In this document: positions 28,087 through 37,278 of the stretch, one piece after another
Layout: every line of letters starts with the position of its first letter
Numbering within the stretch: the first letter of the stretch is position 1
DNA from: Ewingella americana
GTDB lineage: Bacteria; Pseudomonadota; Gammaproteobacteria; Enterobacterales; Enterobacteriaceae
Assembly (NCBI RefSeq): GCF_006438725.1
Contig: NZ_RCZD01000003.1
Span: 62,001-126,000, forward strand
Length of the DNA: 64,000 nucleotides
Direction of reading: 5' to 3'
The notes under the pieces: generated by a model
The model's input: only the letters and a program-made list of their open reading frames with translations
Told to the model about the DNA's origin: nothing
The model's database searches: none
Translations under genes and position numbers: made by a program

Positions 28087-28287
28087 TTAATTCAGCGTGT
28101 CAGCCGGTGCAGATAACTTGCTGTGGGCGCTGGTGTCGATTGTGGTGGTCAGCGGGCGGCCGCCTTCATGAGCTTTACGGTTCAGTTCTGAAGCCACATC
28201 CTTTGCGCTGGTGGACTGTGCTGCAATACTGTTGAAGGCCAGGGTACTGATAATCAAAGTGAATAATAGAGCGATGGTGCGGTTCAT
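28087..28287 (-). CDS. small exported protein, 66 aa
   Basis: ATG 28287 gives MNRTIALLFTLIISTLAFNSIAAQ, a signal peptide with cleavage near AIAAQ-type residues (here SIAAQ). About 43 polar residues follow (KDVASELNRKAHEGGRPL...). There is no cysteine. The upstream frame to 28392 overlaps the yhjX terminator and is unlikely to be used. The ribosome site is weak. Family not recognised; it lies upstream of the 28-aa membrane ORF and mmuP on the same strand. Confidence 0.5.
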   Translation of the reverse strand: MNRTIALLFTLIISTLAFNSIAAQSTSAKDVASELNRKAHEGGRPLTTTIDTSAHSKLSAPADTLN

Positions 28288-28351
28288 TGGTGCGTGTCCG
28301 TTCAAATCTGAGGATAACGTGCAGAGGACAGCGCTCAGTGATAACTTTTTC

Positions 28352-28386
28352 AGCAATAAGAAACGGGAGCGAATTATGCTCCCGTT
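28352..28386 (-). terminator. rho-independent terminator of yhjX
   Basis: Minus strand AACGGGAGC / GCTCCCGTT stem with a 7-nt loop, then TCTTATT. Confidence 0.75.
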
Positions 28387-28415
28387 CATCATTTTAACTG
28401 CTTAGAAGAACTGCC

Positions 28416-29654
28416 CTACACGTGCTGGAGCGCATTATGCCCCTGCTCTGACTTATTCGGTAGGCGAATTGTGGCAGAGAGAATCAATGACACAACCAAT
28501 AGGATGGTGATGAAGGTGAAGGTCACCACGAAGCCACCCAGCAGGGAAGCAATCAGCGAACCCATCACGCTGCCGATACCAAAGCCGAGATACAGCAGGC
28601 CATAGTTTTTAGTCAGGTTATTCAGACCAAAGAAGTCGCTGACCAGGGACGGATAAACGGTGATGGTCCCGCCGAAGCTGAAAGCGACACAGGCTATGGA
28701 GATGAAGAACAGCGTTTCGTTCATGGTGGAGAACAGCAGGATGCTCATGCCGACCAGTGAAATGACCTGCGCCATCGAGATCACCCGAATACGCGCCATT
28801 TTGTCAGACAGCACACCGAGGATCAGGCGTCCGCTCAGGTTAGCAATGGCGATGACGGTTACCGCATTGGCGGCGGTTATCGCATTCAGATGCACCATGC
28901 CTTCACCGATATCTTTCGCCACCCCGATGACATACAGACCACTCATGCAGGCCGTCAGGAACATCAGCGCCAGCATCCAGTACTGCGGCATACGCACGGC
29001 TTCGGAGAGCGTGAAGTCGCGGCTGCTGGTCAGGTTGTCTTCATCACAGGTGACGGTTTGCGCGGCTTGTTTCGGTGCGTCAGTCATCATCAGTCCACCG
29101 ATAATGATCATTACCATCGCCATCAATCCCCAGATAATAAAGGTGTGCTCCAGTGTGTTGACGGCCAGTAAGTGCCCGCAAATGAATTTGAACCCCAGAC
29201 TGCCGAGACCGTAAGCACCAATGGCACAAGCGGAGATCACCCCTTTACGTTCCGGGAACCATTTCACGCAGTTGGAGAGGGTCATCAGATACCCGGCACC
29301 GTCGGCCAGACCGACCAGTACACCGGCGCTGAGATAAAGCATGATCAGATTGTTCGAATGAGCGGTCAGGGCGAAACCCACCGCCATCATCACACCGGCC
29401 GCCATGGTGACTTTTTTCACCCCGAAACGGTCCTGAAGTTTACCGGCAACGGAGGACGCAATCGCCAGACCGAGGCTCAACAAACCAAAGGAGAACGCCA
29501 CGCGGCTGATAGGTTCATCCAGTTTTTGCGACAACTGCCCGTTGAACAGACTCCAGGTATAAACGGAGCCAAGAGCAAACTGGGTAATGATGGTACCGAA
29601 CAGTGTCAGCCAACGGGTACGGTTGTAATTCTGCATGCCTGATTTGTCACTCAT
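28416..29654 (-). CDS. yhjX: MFS transporter YhjX
   Basis: ATG 29654 with GGGAG gives 412 residues and twelve membrane segments. It matches E. coli YhjX closely: RWLTLFGTIITQFALGSVYTWS (split here as TLFGTIITQF and GSVYTWSLFNG), GLADGAGYLMTLSNCVKWFP and FLTACMSGLYVIGVAKDI. YhjX belongs to the oxalate/formate antiporter branch of the major facilitator superfamily. In E. coli it is induced by pyruvate through the YpdA/YpdB system, but no ypdAB lies here. It is a single-gene unit with its own terminator. Confidence 0.9.
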   Translation of the reverse strand: MSDKSGMQNYNRTRWLTLFGTIITQFALGSVYTWSLFNGQLSQKLDEPISRVAFSFGLLSLGLAIASSVAGKLQDRFGVKKVTMAAGVMMAVGFALTAHSNNLIMLYLSAGVLVGLADGAGYLMTLSNCVKWFPERKGVISACAIGAYGLGSLGFKFICGHLLAVNTLEHTFIIWGLMAMVMIIIGGLMMTDAPKQAAQTVTCDEDNLTSSRDFTLSEAVRMPQYWMLALMFLTACMSGLYVIGVAKDIGEGMVHLNAITAANAVTVIAIANLSGRLILGVLSDKMARIRVISMAQVISLVGMSILLFSTMNETLFFISIACVAFSFGGTITVYPSLVSDFFGLNNLTKNYGLLYLGFGIGSVMGSLIASLLGGFVVTFTFITILLVVSLILSATIRLPNKSEQGHNALQHV

Positions 29655-30050
29655 AGTGGGTTCTCCCGAGCGAAGTAAAGTCAATTAATCTGTTTGTATG
29701 ATAAATCGATCTTCGCGCAGCGATCCGTTTGCGGCATGAGATGCAGCGTGAAAGGAATGAAATGCATTAGCGACGGTATGAACGGCGTTTTTGGGGCCGA
29801 ATCAGGCCGGAAATTGCAGTTAAAATGCCCCCGCAGGCCAGTCAGGGCGCGGATTTTGTTTGATCTGAGTCATGAATTGAGAGATTAGTTTCTGGGGTTG
29901 CATTTCTACGCCTGATTTATCAGCAAGACGCTTCCACCTGGAATGTCAGCTGCCCCTGCCACCTGAGCATGAATATTTTTTCGCCAGCCCCTTCCCATCA
30001 AAAACGCAGGTGGTAGGATGTGCCGCAACTTTCACGTTAGGAATATTCTT
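29655..30050. promoter_or_regulatory. intergenic region between yhjX and the next exported protein
   Basis: About 400 nt carrying divergent promoters. No gene or clear operator could be supported; small frames here lack ribosome sites. Confidence 0.35.
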
Positions 30051-30416
30051 ATGTTCAGGTTGGGTGCTTTGATGGCGGTTTTGCTGGCGTTCACTTCCTT
30101 TTCAGCCTCTGCGGTCACGGCGTATAAATGTGTGTTGACGCACAATATGCAGGCGGCCGACGGGACGGAAACCGCTGAAGTTATCAATAAAGATGCGCAT
30201 GTGTTTGATGCCGGTAACACCTTCACTTTTTCGCCGGACGGCACCAAAATGGTCACCAGCCCGGAGCTGACCGATATTATTGGTCAGAATAATCAGCCGA
30301 TGAAAGCCGGTGCTGAAGATAACCTGATGTATATCCATGTTAAAAATAGCTTTGTCGTGGCCACCGAAACGGATGGCTACGTCTATGGCGATTGCGTGCA
30401 GGTCAGTACAAAGTAG
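30051..30416 (+). CDS. exported hypothetical protein
   Basis: ATG 30051 is 8 nt after AGGA; an in-frame ATG at 30018 lacks a site. The 121-residue product has a signal peptide (MFRLGALMAVLLAFTSFSASA). The mature part is about 100 residues, has two cysteines (YKCVLTHNM and YGDCVQVSTK at opposite ends, likely one disulfide), and looks beta-rich. Family not recognised. A terminator follows 22 nt after the stop. Confidence 0.65.
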   Translation: MFRLGALMAVLLAFTSFSASAVTAYKCVLTHNMQAADGTETAEVINKDAHVFDAGNTFTFSPDGTKMVTSPELTDIIGQNNQPMKAGAEDNLMYIHVKNSFVVATETDGYVYGDCVQVSTK

Positions 30417-30437
30417 CTGCACAAGCGTGGCAGTCTG

Positions 30438-30464
30438 AACCCGGCCACCGAGCCGGGTTTTTTA
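30438..30464 (+). terminator. rho-independent terminator
   Basis: AACCCGGC CACCGA GCCGGGTT followed by a T tract. It closes the exported-protein gene. Confidence 0.9.
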
Positions 30465-30634
30465 TTGCCTGGTGACAACCTGTTCGAAGTATTCATAAAT
30501 AGAAACATTACTGCCACATCATTAGCACACTTCTGATAGTCGCTCCTGCGCTTACGGGCTAGACTTGCCCACTTTTGACCCCCTGCGTTCACGCCACCGC
30601 ATAAGAAACTGACCAGAAAGGTACTTGCCCACTT

Positions 30635-32584
30635 ATGGCCCTACTCAATGACGAAATCCGCGACCATACCGCCGAGTCCGTTCTCTTCGTGCGCCGTGCC
30701 GTCATTGCCTTTGTGGTCGTCGTAATACTCTCGGCCATTCTGGTGTTCAACCTGTACCATTTGCAGGTCGGAATGCATGATTTTTACCAGACCCGTTCCA
30801 ATCAGAATGACATCAAAATGTTGCCGATAGCCCCGAGCCGGGGGCTGATCATGGATCGCAATGGTGTGATCCTGGCGCAAAATATTACTCTGTATCAGAT
30901 TCAGGTGATCCCCGGCAAAGTGGACGATTTGAAGGCGACGCTGCAGGCACTGACGCCCATCGTCGATCTGACCAAAGAGGATATCGACGCCTTCCATGAT
31001 GCGATGTACCACGGTCGGAAATTTGCTGAAATTCCACTGAAGCTGGCACTGAGTGATGTCGAGGTGGCGCGTTTCTCGGTCAACCAGTTCAAATTCTCCG
31101 GTGTCTCAATCAGCACCTACCAACAGCGGCGCTACCCGTATGGCGCGGATCTGGCGCATGTGGTGGGCTATGTATCGAAAATCAATGACAAGGATGAGAA
31201 ACGGCTCGATCAGGAAGGGATCGCTGAAAACTATGCTGCCGATCATGACATTGGTAAGCAGGGCGTTGAAAAGTATTATGAAAATATCCTGCACGGTCGC
31301 ACCGGCTATCAGGAAGTGGAAGTGGATAATCACGGGCACGTGGTGCGCCTATTGCGGGAGGTGCCACCGCAGGCCGGTCAAAATATCTATTTGACGCTGG
31401 ACCTTGGTTTGCAGCAGTACATCGAAAAGGTGCTGAAAGGCCAGCGTGCGGCAGTGGTGGTGATGGACCCGCGCGACGGTGGCATCAAAGCGATGGTCTC
31501 CAGCCCAAGTTACGATCCCAACCCGTTCGTGAACGGTATTTCCAGCAAGCAGTACAGCGCGTTGCTGAAAAACCCTGACCTGCCGCTGATCAACCGCGTG
31601 ACGCAGGGGCTCTATCCACCGGCTTCAACGGTTAAACCTTTTATGGCCACATCGGCGTTGTTTGCCGGGGTGATCACGCCGCAAACCACCTTCTTCGGCG
31701 CGCCGACCTGGACACTGCCGGGCACCGATCGCCATTATCGTGACTGGCTTAAAACCGGTCATGGCATGCTCAATGTCACCAAGGCCATCGAGGAGTCGGC
31801 TGATACCTTCTTCTATCAGGTGGCCTATGAGATGGGCATCGACCGTATTCATGAATGGCTGACAAAATTTGGTTACGGGCAGTCTACCGGTATTGATCTG
31901 GATGAGCAGTACAACGGGGTGCTGCCCAGCCGTGACTGGAAAATGCGGGTACATAAGAAAGGTTGGTATCAGGGCGACACCGTGTCGGTGGGTATCGGCC
32001 AGGGTTACTGGGTGGCGACGCCGATTCAGATGGTGCGGGCGCTGAGTGCGGTGGTGAACAATGGCAAACTGAAAACCCCGCATCTGCTTTACTCCAGCAA
32101 GAGCGGTAAAGTGATCACGCCCTATGTTCAGCCGCCAGCGCCGCAAATTGCCGATCCAAAATCGCCTTTCTGGGGCATTGTCCGCAATGGCATGTTTGGC
32201 ATGGCGAATTTCCCGAACGGCACCGGCTATAAGTTGTTCCATACCGCACCGTACGAGATCGCCGCAAAATCAGGCACATCGCAGGTCTTTAGCTTACGCG
32301 AAGACCAGGTCTACAACGCCAAAATGACCCCGGTACGCCTGCGTGACCACATCTTCTATACCGCCTTCGCACCCTATAAGAACCCGACGGTAGTCATGGC
32401 GCTGATTTTGGAGAACGGTGGGGGCGACGGCGTAGTGGCTGGTCCGACGGCCCGTGCGATCCTCGACCATATTTTCCTGCCGCCGGAAGTCATCGCCAAA
32501 TGTGACCCTGCGAAGGTCGACAACCCGGCCAACTGTGAGCAGGACGTTCCTGCACCGAATGCGTTGGGCTTCAGTGAACACTGA
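30635..32584 (+). CDS. mrdA: second MrdA-type penicillin-binding protein 2
   Basis: 649 residues. A cytoplasmic start and one membrane anchor (about 23-45) are followed by the PBP dimer region and the transpeptidase domain. The active-site motifs are S331-T-V-K in YPPASTVKPF, S-A-D in EESADTFFYQ and K545-S-G-T in AAKSGTSQV. It aligns with E. coli MrdA (633 aa), which crosslinks peptidoglycan during cell elongation with RodA. Here there is no rodA, rlmH or rlpA beside it. It lies between an exported-protein gene and glmY, so it is probably an extra paralogue of the usual mrdA. The stretch ACTTGCCCACTT before the ATG is also present 60 nt upstream. Confidence 0.85.
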   Translation: MALLNDEIRDHTAESVLFVRRAVIAFVVVVILSAILVFNLYHLQVGMHDFYQTRSNQNDIKMLPIAPSRGLIMDRNGVILAQNITLYQIQVIPGKVDDLKATLQALTPIVDLTKEDIDAFHDAMYHGRKFAEIPLKLALSDVEVARFSVNQFKFSGVSISTYQQRRYPYGADLAHVVGYVSKINDKDEKRLDQEGIAENYAADHDIGKQGVEKYYENILHGRTGYQEVEVDNHGHVVRLLREVPPQAGQNIYLTLDLGLQQYIEKVLKGQRAAVVVMDPRDGGIKAMVSSPSYDPNPFVNGISSKQYSALLKNPDLPLINRVTQGLYPPASTVKPFMATSALFAGVITPQTTFFGAPTWTLPGTDRHYRDWLKTGHGMLNVTKAIEESADTFFYQVAYEMGIDRIHEWLTKFGYGQSTGIDLDEQYNGVLPSRDWKMRVHKKGWYQGDTVSVGIGQGYWVATPIQMVRALSAVVNNGKLKTPHLLYSSKSGKVITPYVQPPAPQIADPKSPFWGIVRNGMFGMANFPNGTGYKLFHTAPYEIAAKSGTSQVFSLREDQVYNAKMTPVRLRDHIFYTAFAPYKNPTVVMALILENGGGDGVVAGPTARAILDHIFLPPEVIAKCDPAKVDNPANCEQDVPAPNALGFSEH

Positions 32585-32649
32585 TCATGGCTGCGGCGCA
32601 TGGCGACTGTCCAAATTTGTATAAAAATAGCGACAGACGGGGTAAAGGA

Positions 32650-32667
32650 TGTCTCTAAAAGGAGACA
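32650..32667 (+). promoter_or_regulatory. GlrR binding site
   Basis: TGTC-N10-GACA (TGTC 32650-32653, GACA 32664-32667) matches the known GlrR box exactly. It lies about 180 nt upstream of the sigma-54 promoter, a usual enhancer distance. Confidence 0.8.
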
Positions 32668-32837
32668 TTTAATTAATTGATTTTATTAAATTTATTTTAA
32701 TTTGTTGTTATGTGTTGGTTTTTGGAGACGCTTTGTTGAATTAAACACCACGTAAAAAGCAGCCCGATGAGGTGTTAAAAAGTCGTTAAAAATTATTATC
32801 CTTTAAAATCAATGCGTTGATTTTTTATTTTTAAGAC

Positions 32838-32853
32838 TGGCACGTAATCTGCA
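32838..32853 (+). promoter_or_regulatory. sigma-54 promoter of glmY
   Basis: TGGCACG-N4-CTGCA with the invariant GG (32839-32840) and GC (32851-32852) spaced by exactly 10 nt. The predicted start is the A at 32864. Confidence 0.88.
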
Positions 32854-32863
32854 TAATGTCATC

Positions 32864-33062
32864 AGTTGCTCATTCAATTGATTATGATAGCTGCGCTAAT
32901 CCGCAATAAACGCCCATAATGCCCGAATGACGCCAAAGCAAGGTGCCTATCGTTCACTACATCGGTAATCGCTGCGAAAGCACGTTACCAAGCATCGAAC
33001 GAAACGTTGAGTGAGGCACCACCTCTCCCGGTTTGCTGAACGCTGAAATGGCGTTCAGCAAT
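32864..33062 (+). ncRNA. glmY: GlmY small RNA
   Basis: The transcript predicted from the sigma-54 promoter starts AGTTGCTCATTC, like the known GlmY start. It contains the conserved elements AATGACGCCAAAGC, GGTGCCTATCGTTCACT and ACGTTGAGTGAGGCACC shared with GlmY/GlmZ; the GGTGCCT and AGGCACC arms form the large stem-loop. A GCTGAACGC / GCGTTCAGC hairpin (33035-33059) follows, where I end it. There is no strong T tract, so the end is approximate. GlmY binds RapZ and thereby protects GlmZ, raising GlmS synthesis when glucosamine-6-phosphate is low. It precedes glrK-qseG-glrR, the operon of its activator. Confidence 0.85.
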
Positions 33063-33201
33063 ACCAAGCTTCATCCGTTCGATTCCCCCCTCTGTTTTGT
33101 TTGCGAATCCTCTGCAATACCGGCTAAACCTGACTCTTTTCTGGCTGTAACTGCGTTACTCAGTTAGCATTTACAGATCGCCAGCGAATGAGATAAATGC
33201 G

Positions 33202-34635
33202 TTGAAAAGAGGAAGAATATTTCCCGGATCCCTGCGTCAGTTAGTACTGATGGCCTTCCTTTTGGTGCTGTTACCTTTACTGGTGCTGGCCTATCAGGCG
33301 TATCAAAGTCTGGATCACCTCAGCTCACAGGCTGCTGAAATCAACCGTACTACGCTGACCGATGCCCGCCGCAGTGAGGCGATGTCCGGGGTGGCGCTGG
33401 AAATGGAGCGCAGTTACCGCCAGTACTGCGTGCTGGACGACGCTACCTTAGCCCGCCTGTATCAGACACAACGCAAACGCTATTCCCAAATGCTGGACAC
33501 CCATGCGGCAGTCCTGCCAGATGTACGCTATTACCAGACGCTGCGCGTTCTGTTGACGCAACTCACCGATCCCAAATGTGAGAACAACAGCCCGGATGCC
33601 GCCTCTTCAGCCGGGCTGGAAAATTTTGCCCGCTCTAATGCTGAAATGGTGCAGGCCACCCGCGAAGTGATTTTCAGCCGCGGGCAGCAGTTACAGCGTG
33701 CCATCGCCGAGCGCGGCCACTTCTTTGGCTGGCAGGCGCTGGTGCTGTTTCTGCTCAGCGGCGCACTGGTGCTGCTCTTCACCCGCATGATTATTGGTCC
33801 AGTGAAAGGGGTGGAAAAGATGATCAACCGGCTTGGCGAAGGGGGAACACTGGGCAATGCGGATAAGTTTAAGGGTCCACGTGAGATCCGCTCACTGGCG
33901 CAGCGTATTGTTTGGCTGAGTGAACGTCTGGCCTGGCTTGAATCCCAGCGGCATGAATTTTTGCGCCATATCTCCCATGAGCTGAAAACCCCGCTGGCCA
34001 GCATGCGGGAGGGTACTGAACTCTTGCAAGATGAGGTTGCCGGGCCGCTGACGGCGGATCAAAAAGAGGTCGTGGCGATCCTCAATGACAGCAGTCGTCA
34101 TCTGCAAACCTTGATTGAACAACTGCTCGACTACAACCGTAAACTGGCCGACGGCCCGACAGAAAAAGAGCAGGTCGATCTGGCTGTCATTATTGAAAGC
34201 GTAGTGGCATCCAACAGCTTGCCAGCCAGGGCTAAACAGATCCGTACTGAAATCAGCGTTGGCGCAACTTCCTGTTGGGCGGAGTCAACGTTGCTGATGC
34301 GCGTACTGGATAATCTCTACTCCAATGCGGTGCACTATGGCGCTGAATCCGGTACCATTTGGATACGCAGTCAACAGCGGGAAAACCGGGTGATCATTGA
34401 TGTCGCCAACAGCGGCCCCCCGATTCCCGAGGCTGAACAAACAATGATTTTTGAGCCGTTTTATCAGGGAAGCCAGCAACGCAAAGGCGCGGTGAAAGGC
34501 AGTGGTTTGGGGCTGAGCATTGCACAGGATTGCATACGCCGGATGCGCGGCGAATTAACACTTGTCACCCTCGAGGAGGCTGACGTCTGTTTTCGTATCG
34601 AATTGCCATTAACTGCTGAGAAAAAACCATCATGA
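33202..34635 (+). CDS. glrK: sensor histidine kinase GlrK (QseE)
   Basis: 477 residues starting at TTG 33202 (MKRGRIFPGSLRQLVL), 6 nt after GAGAT. There are two membrane segments (about 12-33 and 172-194) flanking a periplasmic sensor domain with GVALEMERSYRQYCVLDDATL, then a HAMP region. The kinase core has His259 in the H-box (RHISHELKTPLAS), N-box DNLYSNAVHYG and G-box GSGLGLSIAQDCIRRM. It phosphorylates GlrR, which drives glmY through sigma-54. The kinase responds to envelope signals in E. coli. It is the first gene of the glrK-qseG-glrR operon. Confidence 0.95.
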   Translation: MKRGRIFPGSLRQLVLMAFLLVLLPLLVLAYQAYQSLDHLSSQAAEINRTTLTDARRSEAMSGVALEMERSYRQYCVLDDATLARLYQTQRKRYSQMLDTHAAVLPDVRYYQTLRVLLTQLTDPKCENNSPDAASSAGLENFARSNAEMVQATREVIFSRGQQLQRAIAERGHFFGWQALVLFLLSGALVLLFTRMIIGPVKGVEKMINRLGEGGTLGNADKFKGPREIRSLAQRIVWLSERLAWLESQRHEFLRHISHELKTPLASMREGTELLQDEVAGPLTADQKEVVAILNDSSRHLQTLIEQLLDYNRKLADGPTEKEQVDLAVIIESVVASNSLPARAKQIRTEISVGATSCWAESTLLMRVLDNLYSNAVHYGAESGTIWIRSQQRENRVIIDVANSGPPIPEAEQTMIFEPFYQGSQQRKGAVKGSGLGLSIAQDCIRRMRGELTLVTLEEADVCFRIELPLTAEKKPS

Positions 34636-34660
34636 TTCAATCTTCACGCAGGAGCGCCTG

Positions 34661-35419
34661 ATGGGTGCTGTGAGTCCTCTTTTCTTTCCCTTTCAGCCTG
34701 TGCTGAACGCTTTTTTGCGCCGCGCTGCGTTAGCGCTGGTGGCATTGCCGTCTTTGCTGGTGGGTTGTACCAACCATTCCGGCAGCCACCCAGACTACCG
34801 CCCGGTTGAGGATATGATCCCGACCAGCAAAGTGGTGGATTTTCGGCTGGCACCTTGTGAAACCCTGTGGACGCTTGATGATAACGACACCATGACCAAC
34901 TCGCTTTACTGGCTGCGGGCGATGGATTGCGCCGAACGGATGAGCGATACCCAGGCCCGTTTTCAGGCCCAACAAATTAAGGTCAACAGCTGGGATACCG
35001 TCTTTAAGCACAGTATTTTGCTCTCCAGCATCGATCCCGATTTACAGCAGCGGCGCGCCTTGCTCACTCAGGTCAATCAGTATCGGGCGCAGATGCCGGG
35101 CGCTATTCGGCCATTGGTACAACTTTGGCGCGAACGCCAGACTTTGCAGGTGACACTCGGTGATGAGAAAGGCCGCAACGCCCGTCAGCAGGAAGTGGCT
35201 GAGAGTAAATTTCTGTTAATGACCCAGCAGCAAAATGCGCTGCAGGGCAGTCTGGCAGATACGCAGCGTAAACTGAAAAACCTGACCGATATCGAACGCC
35301 AGCTCTCTTCGCGCAAACAGATGCAGAGCGATTTGCCGGACAGCGACAGTAACGCCGCTCCTCAGGTTAAACCGGAAGAGACTTACCAGCCGCCTACCCG
35401 GGAGAAAAAGACCCCATGA
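34661..35419 (+). CDS. qseG: outer-membrane lipoprotein QseG
   Basis: 252 residues. The lipoprotein signal ends at Cys36 (LVALPSLLVGC). The mature part carries the YfhG/QseG stretch DFRLAPCETLWTLDDND and MTNSLYWLRAMDCAERMS, then a long helical, coiled-coil-prone region (LLMTQQQNALQGSLADTQRKL) and a polar tail. QseG lies between glrK and glrR in Enterobacterales and interacts with the kinase from the periplasmic side. The stop overlaps the glrR start by 4 nt (ATGA). Confidence 0.92.
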   Translation: MGAVSPLFFPFQPVLNAFLRRAALALVALPSLLVGCTNHSGSHPDYRPVEDMIPTSKVVDFRLAPCETLWTLDDNDTMTNSLYWLRAMDCAERMSDTQARFQAQQIKVNSWDTVFKHSILLSSIDPDLQQRRALLTQVNQYRAQMPGAIRPLVQLWRERQTLQVTLGDEKGRNARQQEVAESKFLLMTQQQNALQGSLADTQRKLKNLTDIERQLSSRKQMQSDLPDSDSNAAPQVKPEETYQPPTREKKTP

Positions 35420-36753
35420 CTTTGCGCAAAGCCGCCAGCCTGTTGCTGGTTGATGACGACCCCAGCCTGCTAAAACTGCTGGGTATGCGCCTGACCAGCG
35501 AAGGTTTTCGCGTTACCACCGCCGAAAGTGGGGCAGAAGCCCTGCGCCTGCTAAACCGTGAGCGCATTGACTTGGTGCTGAGCGATTTACGCATGGACGA
35601 AATGGACGGGATGGCGCTGTTTGCTGAAATTCAGAAACACCAGCCCGGTATGCCAGTGATCATTCTCACCGCGCATGGTTCGATCCCCGATGCCGTGGCC
35701 GCCACCCAGCAGGGGGTGTTCAGTTTTCTGACCAAACCGGTGGACCGCGATGCGCTTTATAAAGCCATTGATGCCGCGCTGGCGCTGTCAGCCCCGGCAG
35801 GGGATGAGAGCTGGCGCGAAGCCATCGTGACGCGTAACCCGGTGATGCTGCGCTTGCTGGAGCAGGCCAACATGGTGGCGCAGTCTGACGTCAGCGTGTT
35901 GATCAACGGCCAGAGCGGGACCGGTAAAGAGGTGCTGGCGCAAGCGATTCATGCCGCCAGCCCACGCGGTAAAAAAGCGTTTACAGCCATTAACTGCGGT
36001 GCTTTGCCCGAGCAGCTGCTTGAGTCTGAACTGTTCGGCCACGCTAAAGGTGCATTCACCGGGGCCGTAAGTAGCCGCGAAGGGCTGTTTCAGGCCGCCA
36101 CCGGCGGTACGCTGTTTCTTGATGAAATCGGTGATATGCCGCTGTCGTTGCAGGTTAAATTATTGCGGGTATTGCAGGAGCGCAAAGTGCGCCCGCTCGG
36201 CAGTAATCATGATATCGACGTCGATGTGCGCATCATTTCGGCGACTCACCGCAACCTGCCCAAGGCGATGGAAAAGGGTGAGTTCCGCGAAGATCTGTTT
36301 TACCGATTGAATGTGGTCAGCCTGAAGTTACCCACGCTCACTGAGCGCGCGGAAGACATTCCGTTGCTGGCCATTCATCTGCTGCGGGCCTCGGCTCAGC
36401 GCCACAAACCGTTTGTGCGCAGTTTTTCCACCGATGCCATGAAGCGTCTGATGGCCGCCAGCTGGCCGGGCAACGTTCGCCAATTGGTCAATGTTATTGA
36501 GCAGTGCGTGGCGCTGACCTCCGCGCCGGTGATTAGCGAAGCGCTGGTACAACAGGCGTTGGAAGGCGAGAACACCGCGTTGCCGACCTTTGTCGAAGCA
36601 CGCAATCAGTTCGAACTGAATTACCTGCGTAAGTTGTTGCAGATAACCAAAGGTAACGTGACCAATGCGGCGCGGATCGCCGGACGTAACCGGACCGAAT
36701 TCTATAAGTTGCTTTCACGCCACGCGTTAGAAGCGACCGACTTTAAAGAGTAA
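35416..36753 (+). CDS. glrR: sigma-54-dependent response regulator GlrR (QseF)
   Basis: 445 residues. The receiver domain (about 8-120) has phosphoacceptor Asp57 ([13 protein letters not shown]). The AAA+ domain (about 135-370) has Walker A GQSGTGKE, the sigma-54-contact loop GAFTGA (about 212) and [12 protein letters not shown]. The C-terminal Fis-type helix-turn-helix ends [24 protein letters not shown]. It activates glmY from the TGTC-N10-GACA box found at 32650. It is the last gene of the operon, overlapping qseG by 4 nt. Confidence 0.96.
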   Translation: MTLRKAASLLLVDDDPSLLKLLGMRLTSEGFRVTTAESGAEALRLLNRERIDLVLSDLRMDEMDGMALFAEIQKHQPGMPVIILTAHGSIPDAVAATQQGVFSFLTKPVDRDALYKAIDAALALSAPAGDESWREAIVTRNPVMLRLLEQANMVAQSDVSVLINGQSGTGKEVLAQAIHAASPRGKKAFTAINCGALPEQLLESELFGHAKGAFTGAVSSREGLFQAATGGTLFLDEIGDMPLSLQVKLLRVLQERKVRPLGSNHDIDVDVRIISATHRNLPKAMEKGEFREDLFYRLNVVSLKLPTLTERAEDIPLLAIHLLRASAQRHKPFVRSFSTDAMKRLMAASWPGNVRQLVNVIEQCVALTSAPVISEALVQQALEGENTALPTFVEARNQFELNYLRKLLQITKGNVTNAARIAGRNRTEFYKLLSRHALEATDFKE

Positions 36754-36868
36754 CTACTCTGCTCTGCTACTATGATACCTTTAGCGCCTGCCTGTGCGAT
36801 GACGCTGGCAGCGCGAATGTGAACCATGCTGCCGCTCAGGAAGGCGGAGAGCAAACGAATGATGATAA

Positions 36869-37216
<348 letters not shown>

Positions 37217-37237
37217 TTCGTTTTTGATCCTGAAAAA

Positions 37238-37267
37238 GAAAAGGCTGACATCGCGTCAGCCTTTTTG
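37238..37267. terminator. bidirectional terminator between glnB and hmp
   Basis: AAGGCTGAC / GTCAGCCTT stem with T tracts on both strands, serving the two convergent genes. Confidence 0.9.
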
Positions 37268-37278
37268 CTTTTTACCGC

